This document shows, piece by piece, positions 5,099 to 7,489 of a DNA stretch of 7,489 nucleotides. The DNA is from Clostridiales bacterium (GTDB lineage Bacteria > Bacillota > Clostridia > Christensenellales > Aristaeellaceae): the NCBI GenBank assembly GCA_022776785.1, contig JALFHA010000135.1, forward strand, positions 1-7,489. The letters run 5' to 3'. The position numbers were made by a program, and so were the translations under genes. Below the pieces are notes generated by a model that was not told the origin of the DNA, ran no database searches, and saw nothing but the letters and a program-made list of their open reading frames with translations. Every line of letters starts with the position of its first letter. The stretch's first letter is position 1.

Positions 5099-5464
5099 TT
5101 ACGCCTTTTCCTCTGTCTCAAAGTCGATGGCAAGCTCGTTGGAGCCGGTGGACCACAGACGCTCGAGCTGGTAATACTCCCTGTCCTGCTCGTGGAAGAT
5201 GTGCACCATCACGTCGCCGTAATCGAGCACACACCAGCGGCCCTCGCTCATGCCCTCGCGGCGCTTGGCGAACAGATCCGCCTTTGCCAGCTCCTCCTCC
5301 ACATGCTCGGCCAGCGCCTTCACCTGCGGCACGGAGCGACCCGAGCCGATCACCATATAATCGGTAATCACCGTCATCTCGTCCACCTTCAGGGCGATGA
5401 CGTCCTTCGCGCGCTTGGCGTCCAGCGCCTTTGCAGCCACCTCTGCGATTTCTCTGGGGGTCAT
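5099..5464 (-). CDS. rsfS: Ribosome silencing factor RsfS (Iojap/YbeB family)
   Basis: RsfS binds ribosomal protein uL14 and blocks 30S-50S joining when nutrients are short. The sequence shows the family core: MTPREIAEVAAKALDAKRAK, then DVIALKVDEMTVITDYMVIG, a helix with AEHVEEELAKADL, EGRWCVLDYGDVMVHIF, and HEQDREYYQLERLW. Length (121 residues) is normal for the family. Two ATGs lie close together. The one at 5470 is only one base after AGGAGG, whereas the one at 5464 has a 7-nt spacing, so I take 5464. The gene follows the nadD-yqeK fusion, as in many Firmicutes, and precedes the NusG-domain-II gene by 29 bp. Confidence 0.93.
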   Translation of the reverse strand: MTPREIAEVAAKALDAKRAKDVIALKVDEMTVITDYMVIGSGRSVPQVKALAEHVEEELAKADLFAKRREGMSEGRWCVLDYGDVMVHIFHEQDREYYQLERLWSTGSNELAIDFETEEKA

Positions 5465-5604
5465 ATCCATTCCTCCTGATTGCTTGTCACGCCGGCGTGC
5501 GGCGTCCTATTCCTGATCGTTTTTCTCCCTTCGGGGAGAAGGCATTTTGTCGGCTGTCCGCACGCCGCTTCGCAGCGTATTTTCTTCGAAGCCGCGAAAC
5601 GGCC
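5465..5604 (-). other. 140-bp intercistronic gap with hairpins
   Basis: The gap between the nadD-yqeK stop and rsfS contains a TTCG-loop hairpin, TTCTCCC (5523-5529) and GGGAGAA (5534-5540), and a GC-rich ACGCCG/CGGCGT hairpin nearer to rsfS. In the leftward direction the first is followed by A's rather than T's, so it is not a typical terminator. I see no clear promoter. RNA processing or partial attenuation are possible. Confidence 0.35.
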
Positions 5605-6780
5605 CTATTGCTCCGCTTCATAGTAGGTCAGCGCGGCCATCGTGTCCGGGTGCAGCGTCTTGCCCTGCTCCTTCACATGCGCAAGGCTCATGCGCAGCGC
5701 CGTGCGCATCGCCTCGTCCAGATCGGTCAGGCAGGCCTCGCGCAGATCCTCCAGCCCGGGATAGGGCTTGCGGGTCGGCTCCACCACGTCCGCCAGATAG
5801 ATGATCTTTTCCAGCTTCGTCATGCCGGCGCGCCCGGTCGTGTGCCAGCGAATCGCGCCGAGCACCTCGGGGTCCGTCACCCCGTAGACCGACTGCGCCA
5901 GGCACATGCCCGCTACCGAGTGCATCAGCGCCTTGGATTCCTTCATCACCGGGTCGAGCGGCACATCCTTGGCCGCCTTGACCATCTGCGCCAGCGGCAG
6001 GCACTTGGCGCAGTCGTGCAGAAGCCCGGCCAGACCCGCCTTCTCAACGTCGGCCCCGAACATCGCCGCCATGCTGCGCGCGGTCTTTTCCACGCCGAGC
6101 GTGTGGGCAAACCGCTGCTCGTCCAGCGTCTTTTTCAGCCGGTAGATCATCTTCTCCCGTTTCATCGGATTTCCATCACCCTGCCTTGCTCCATACAGCC
6201 CATGCTTGCGGATGTAGCCCTCCACAGGCAGCGCCGTCAGGCCGCAGAGCGGCTCACCCGCCCCTGCCAGCGCGCGCACCTGCGTGGAGGAAATGTCCAG
6301 CCCGTCCGTCTTAAGGAAGCGGATGTCCGCGCCCTTGGCCCGCCAGCGCTCCGCCTCGCGCAGCACCGCGCCCTCCGCCTCGCCCGGCCGCATCATCACC
6401 AGAAACGCGCATAGACGGACAACTTCCTCTATATTGCGCCAGGTGTCCAGCTGGCCCAGCGTGTCCGCGCCGATGAGATAGAGCCACCGGCAGCCGGGAA
6501 AGCGCTCATGCAGATGGTGCAGCGTGTCCACCGTGTAGATCACGCCCTCACGGTCGATCTCCTCCCGGGAGACCGCCATGCGCTCCTCCCCGGCGATCGC
6601 CAGCTCCACCATCGCCAGCCGGTCGAGCTTGTCCGCCAGCCCCTCATGCTTGTGGGGCGGGTTGCCCGTCGGCAGAAAGACCACGCGCTCAGCCTCGCCA
6701 GATGCGAGCGCAGCGCGGGCCAGCGCCAGATGCCCCTCGTGTATGGGATTGAAGCTCCCGCCAAGCAGGCCGATTGTCAT
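5605..6780 (-). CDS. nadD-yqeK: Fused nicotinate-nucleotide adenylyltransferase (NadD) and HD-domain YqeK
   Basis: A single frame of 391 residues carries two enzymes. Residues 1-200 are NadD, which makes deamido-NAD from nicotinate mononucleotide and ATP. It has GGSFNPIHEGHL (7-18, nucleotidyltransferase GxFxPxHxGH), PHK (42-44), SREEI (71-75), IGADTLGQLDTWRN (103-116) and ISSTQVR (163-169). Residues 206-391 are YqeK, an HD-superfamily Ap4A hydrolase, with H226, HDCAK (255-259), H287, HTTGRAGM (313-320) and DVVEPTR (331-337). In many Firmicutes these are two adjacent genes. Here no stop separates them, and the junction reads KHGLYGARQGDGNPMKREK. Met206 has only a weak RBS-like sequence ahead, so a separate YqeK product is possible but not needed. 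I start at ATG 6780 because the family motif begins four residues later and AAGGAG lies upstream; an earlier in-frame ATG at 6942 would add an unrelated leader across the promoter. Confidence 0.93.
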   Translation of the reverse strand: MTIGLLGGSFNPIHEGHLALARAALASGEAERVVFLPTGNPPHKHEGLADKLDRLAMVELAIAGEERMAVSREEIDREGVIYTVDTLHHLHERFPGCRWLYLIGADTLGQLDTWRNIEEVVRLCAFLVMMRPGEAEGAVLREAERWRAKGADIRFLKTDGLDISSTQVRALAGAGEPLCGLTALPVEGYIRKHGLYGARQGDGNPMKREKMIYRLKKTLDEQRFAHTLGVEKTARSMAAMFGADVEKAGLAGLLHDCAKCLPLAQMVKAAKDVPLDPVMKESKALMHSVAGMCLAQSVYGVTDPEVLGAIRWHTTGRAGMTKLEKIIYLADVVEPTRKPYPGLEDLREACLTDLDEAMRTALRMSLAHVKEQGKTLHPDTMAALTYYEAEQ

Positions 6781-6826
6781 CTCCGCCTCGTCTCCTTCAG
6801 CGCCATTTTCAAGCGCACGATACTGT

Positions 6827-6834
6827 ATTATATC
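6827..6834 (-). promoter_or_regulatory. Extended -10 promoter for the nadD-yqeK operon
   Basis: On the minus strand TGATATAAT gives an extended -10 with a consensus TATAAT at 6832-6827. The -35 at the right distance (TTTTCT) is poor, as is usual when TGn is present. Transcription would start near 6820, about 40 nt before the ATG. Confidence 0.65.
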
Positions 6835-6865
6835 AAATTTCGCCCCGGGAGAAAAGGGGCAAAGC

Positions 6866-6882
6866 GATTTTTTCAAAAAATC
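6866..6882. promoter_or_regulatory. Perfect AT-rich palindrome upstream of the nadD promoter
   Basis: GATTTTTT-C-AAAAAATC is a perfect 17-bp inverted repeat 34 bp upstream of the nadD -10 hexamer. It could be an operator or an UP-like A/T element. It does not match the repressor palindromes and I recognise no regulator for it. Confidence 0.35.
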
Positions 6883-6999
6883 CCGCCGGTGCGCGTCCTG
6901 CGCGGCGCACGTCTCGGGAGATATGCGACAAAATCCGAACATTTTTTGCTGTGTTTTATGTTTTATTCAGAAAAATGTCGGAAAAAGTCGTTTTTGGGC

Positions 7000-7028
7000 T
7001 TTACAAACTCGGGGGCTTGCGGTAGAAT
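7000..7028 (+). promoter_or_regulatory. Sigma-A-type promoter of the BMP lipoprotein gene
   Basis: TTTACA (7000-7005), 17 bp, TAGAAT (7023-7028). Transcription would start near 7035, about 44 nt before the ATG at 7079. AAGGAGG (7065-7071) is well placed before the start. Confidence 0.75.
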
Positions 7029-7078
7029 ATCCGCGTCTTCTTTTTATCTGCGTATAGGTACTATAAGGAGGAAAACAC

Positions 7079-7489
7079 ATGAAGAAGCTGATTGCTCTGA
7101 TGCTGGCCGCCGTGCTCATGCTCGCCGCCTGCGTCGCGCTCGCGGACGACCTCAAGGTCGGCGTCATCCTCGTCGGCGACGAGACCGAGGGCTACACCCT
7201 CGCGCATATGGACGGCATCAAGGCCGCCGCCGCGAACCTCGGCCTTGCCGACAGCCAGATCGTCTGGAAGTACAAGGTGCCCGAGGATCAGAGCTGCTAT
7301 GACAGCGCCATGGACCTCGTGGGCCAGGGCTGCAACCTGATCATCTCTAACTCCTACGGCCATCAGACCTACATGGCGCTGGCCGCTGAGGAGGTGCCGG
7401 ACGTGACCTTCGTCGCCATGACGGGCGACTTCGCCGCCATTTCCGGCCTTGACAACCTCAAGAACGCCTTCACCAAGGTCTACGAGGCC
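7079..7489 (+). CDS. BMP-family ABC transporter substrate-binding lipoprotein, partial
   Basis: An open frame of 137 codons runs off the right edge. The start is ATG 7079-7081, 7 nt after AAGGAGG. Residues 1-18 form a signal peptide (MKKLIALMLAAVLMLAAC) ending in a LAAC lipobox; the lipid-anchored residue would be Cys18. The mature part begins DDLKVGVILVGDETEGYT, then GIKAAAANLGL, LIISNSYGHQTYMALAAE and VTFVAMTGDF. This is the first lobe of a periplasmic-binding-protein type I fold, as in the BMP/Med/TmpC (PnrA-like) family, whose members bind purine nucleosides or related ligands. The ligand cannot be told from this half. ABC permease and ATPase genes would be expected downstream, outside the window. 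An alternative signal peptidase I site (VALA-DD) exists, but the lipobox is the better call. Confidence 0.88.
   Translation, partial: MKKLIALMLAAVLMLAACVALADDLKVGVILVGDETEGYTLAHMDGIKAAAANLGLADSQIVWKYKVPEDQSCYDSAMDLVGQGCNLIISNSYGHQTYMALAAEEVPDVTFVAMTGDFAAISGLDNLKNAFTKVYEA

Larger units (their letters stand above)
6781..7078. other. Divergent intergenic region between nadD-yqeK and the BMP lipoprotein gene
   Basis: The 298 bp carry the two divergent promoters, an AT palindrome and a GCCCC/GGGGC arm pair (6842-6846, 6856-6860) next to the nadD promoter. The stretch 6940-6999 is A/T-rich with tracts of A and T and could act as an UP element for the rightward promoter. I see no riboswitch, small ORF with a good RBS, or SOS box. 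Confidence 0.5.

Noticed and set aside
4548..5174. Plus-strand frame with RRSRHLG repeats
   Set aside because: It is the antisense of the TAAPxx repeat array, with no RBS or family likeness.
5523..5540. TTCG-loop hairpin as a terminator between nadD-yqeK and rsfS
   Set aside because: In the leftward direction it is followed by A's, not T's.
5431..6414. 327-codon plus-strand frame over nadD-yqeK
   Set aside because: It is antisense to a gene with clear catalytic motifs; its composition is typical of a GC-rich shadow.

Overview
The window looks like a piece of a fairly GC-rich Firmicutes (Clostridia-like) chromosome. The evidence is the block nadD-yqeK / rsfS / NusG-domain-II protein / Gx-family membrane protein, strong AGGAGG-type ribosome binding sites, and a BMP-family lipoprotein. 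A prophage-derived or phage-tail-like segment abuts this housekeeping DNA. The species cannot be named from the sequence.

Left part (1-2400, minus strand): four adjacent leftward genes encode surface-exposed phage tail or adhesin-type proteins. In transcription order they are a glycine-rich adhesin-like protein, a small baseplate/Ig-like hypothetical, a collagen-like protein with a 15-residue repeat tail, and a coiled-coil fibre-like protein that starts at GTG and runs off the left edge. The last carries five full 63-bp in-frame repeats.

Control region (2401-2643): this divergent region separates the tail cassette from a rightward XRE/S24 (CI/LexA-like, self-cleaving) repressor at 2644-3270. 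It holds a family of 17-bp palindromes related to ATCTACTTTAAGTAGAT. One copy fills exactly the 17-bp spacer of a near-consensus leftward promoter (TTGACA-17-TAAAAT). Another overlaps the spacer and -10 of the repressor's own promoter (TTGCTT-17-TATAAT). A perfect copy lies just upstream of the first tail gene. The simple reading is a DNA-damage-inducible switch that controls both the repressor and the tail-fibre operon.

Junction (3271-3839): no gene is supported here. It contains a terminator behind the repressor, several perfect short hairpins and an imperfect 21-bp repeat resembling intergenic REP-type elements, and a strong terminator serving the opposite strand.

Housekeeping operon (3840-6780, minus strand): an extended -10 promoter near 6827 probably drives a fused NadD-YqeK protein (NAD synthesis plus HD-domain Ap4A hydrolase), ribosome silencing factor RsfS, a membrane-anchored NusG-domain-II protein with a TAAPxx repeat linker, and a Gx / Hpre_diP_synt_I membrane protein. 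It ends at the terminator near 3700-3746. Divergent from it, beginning at 7079 behind a good sigma-A promoter, is a BMP-family substrate-binding lipoprotein truncated by the right edge.

The most interesting part is the repressor/operator/tail-fibre module: receptor-binding-type genes placed directly opposite an S24 repressor, with no integrase or early lytic genes visible between the repressor and host DNA.
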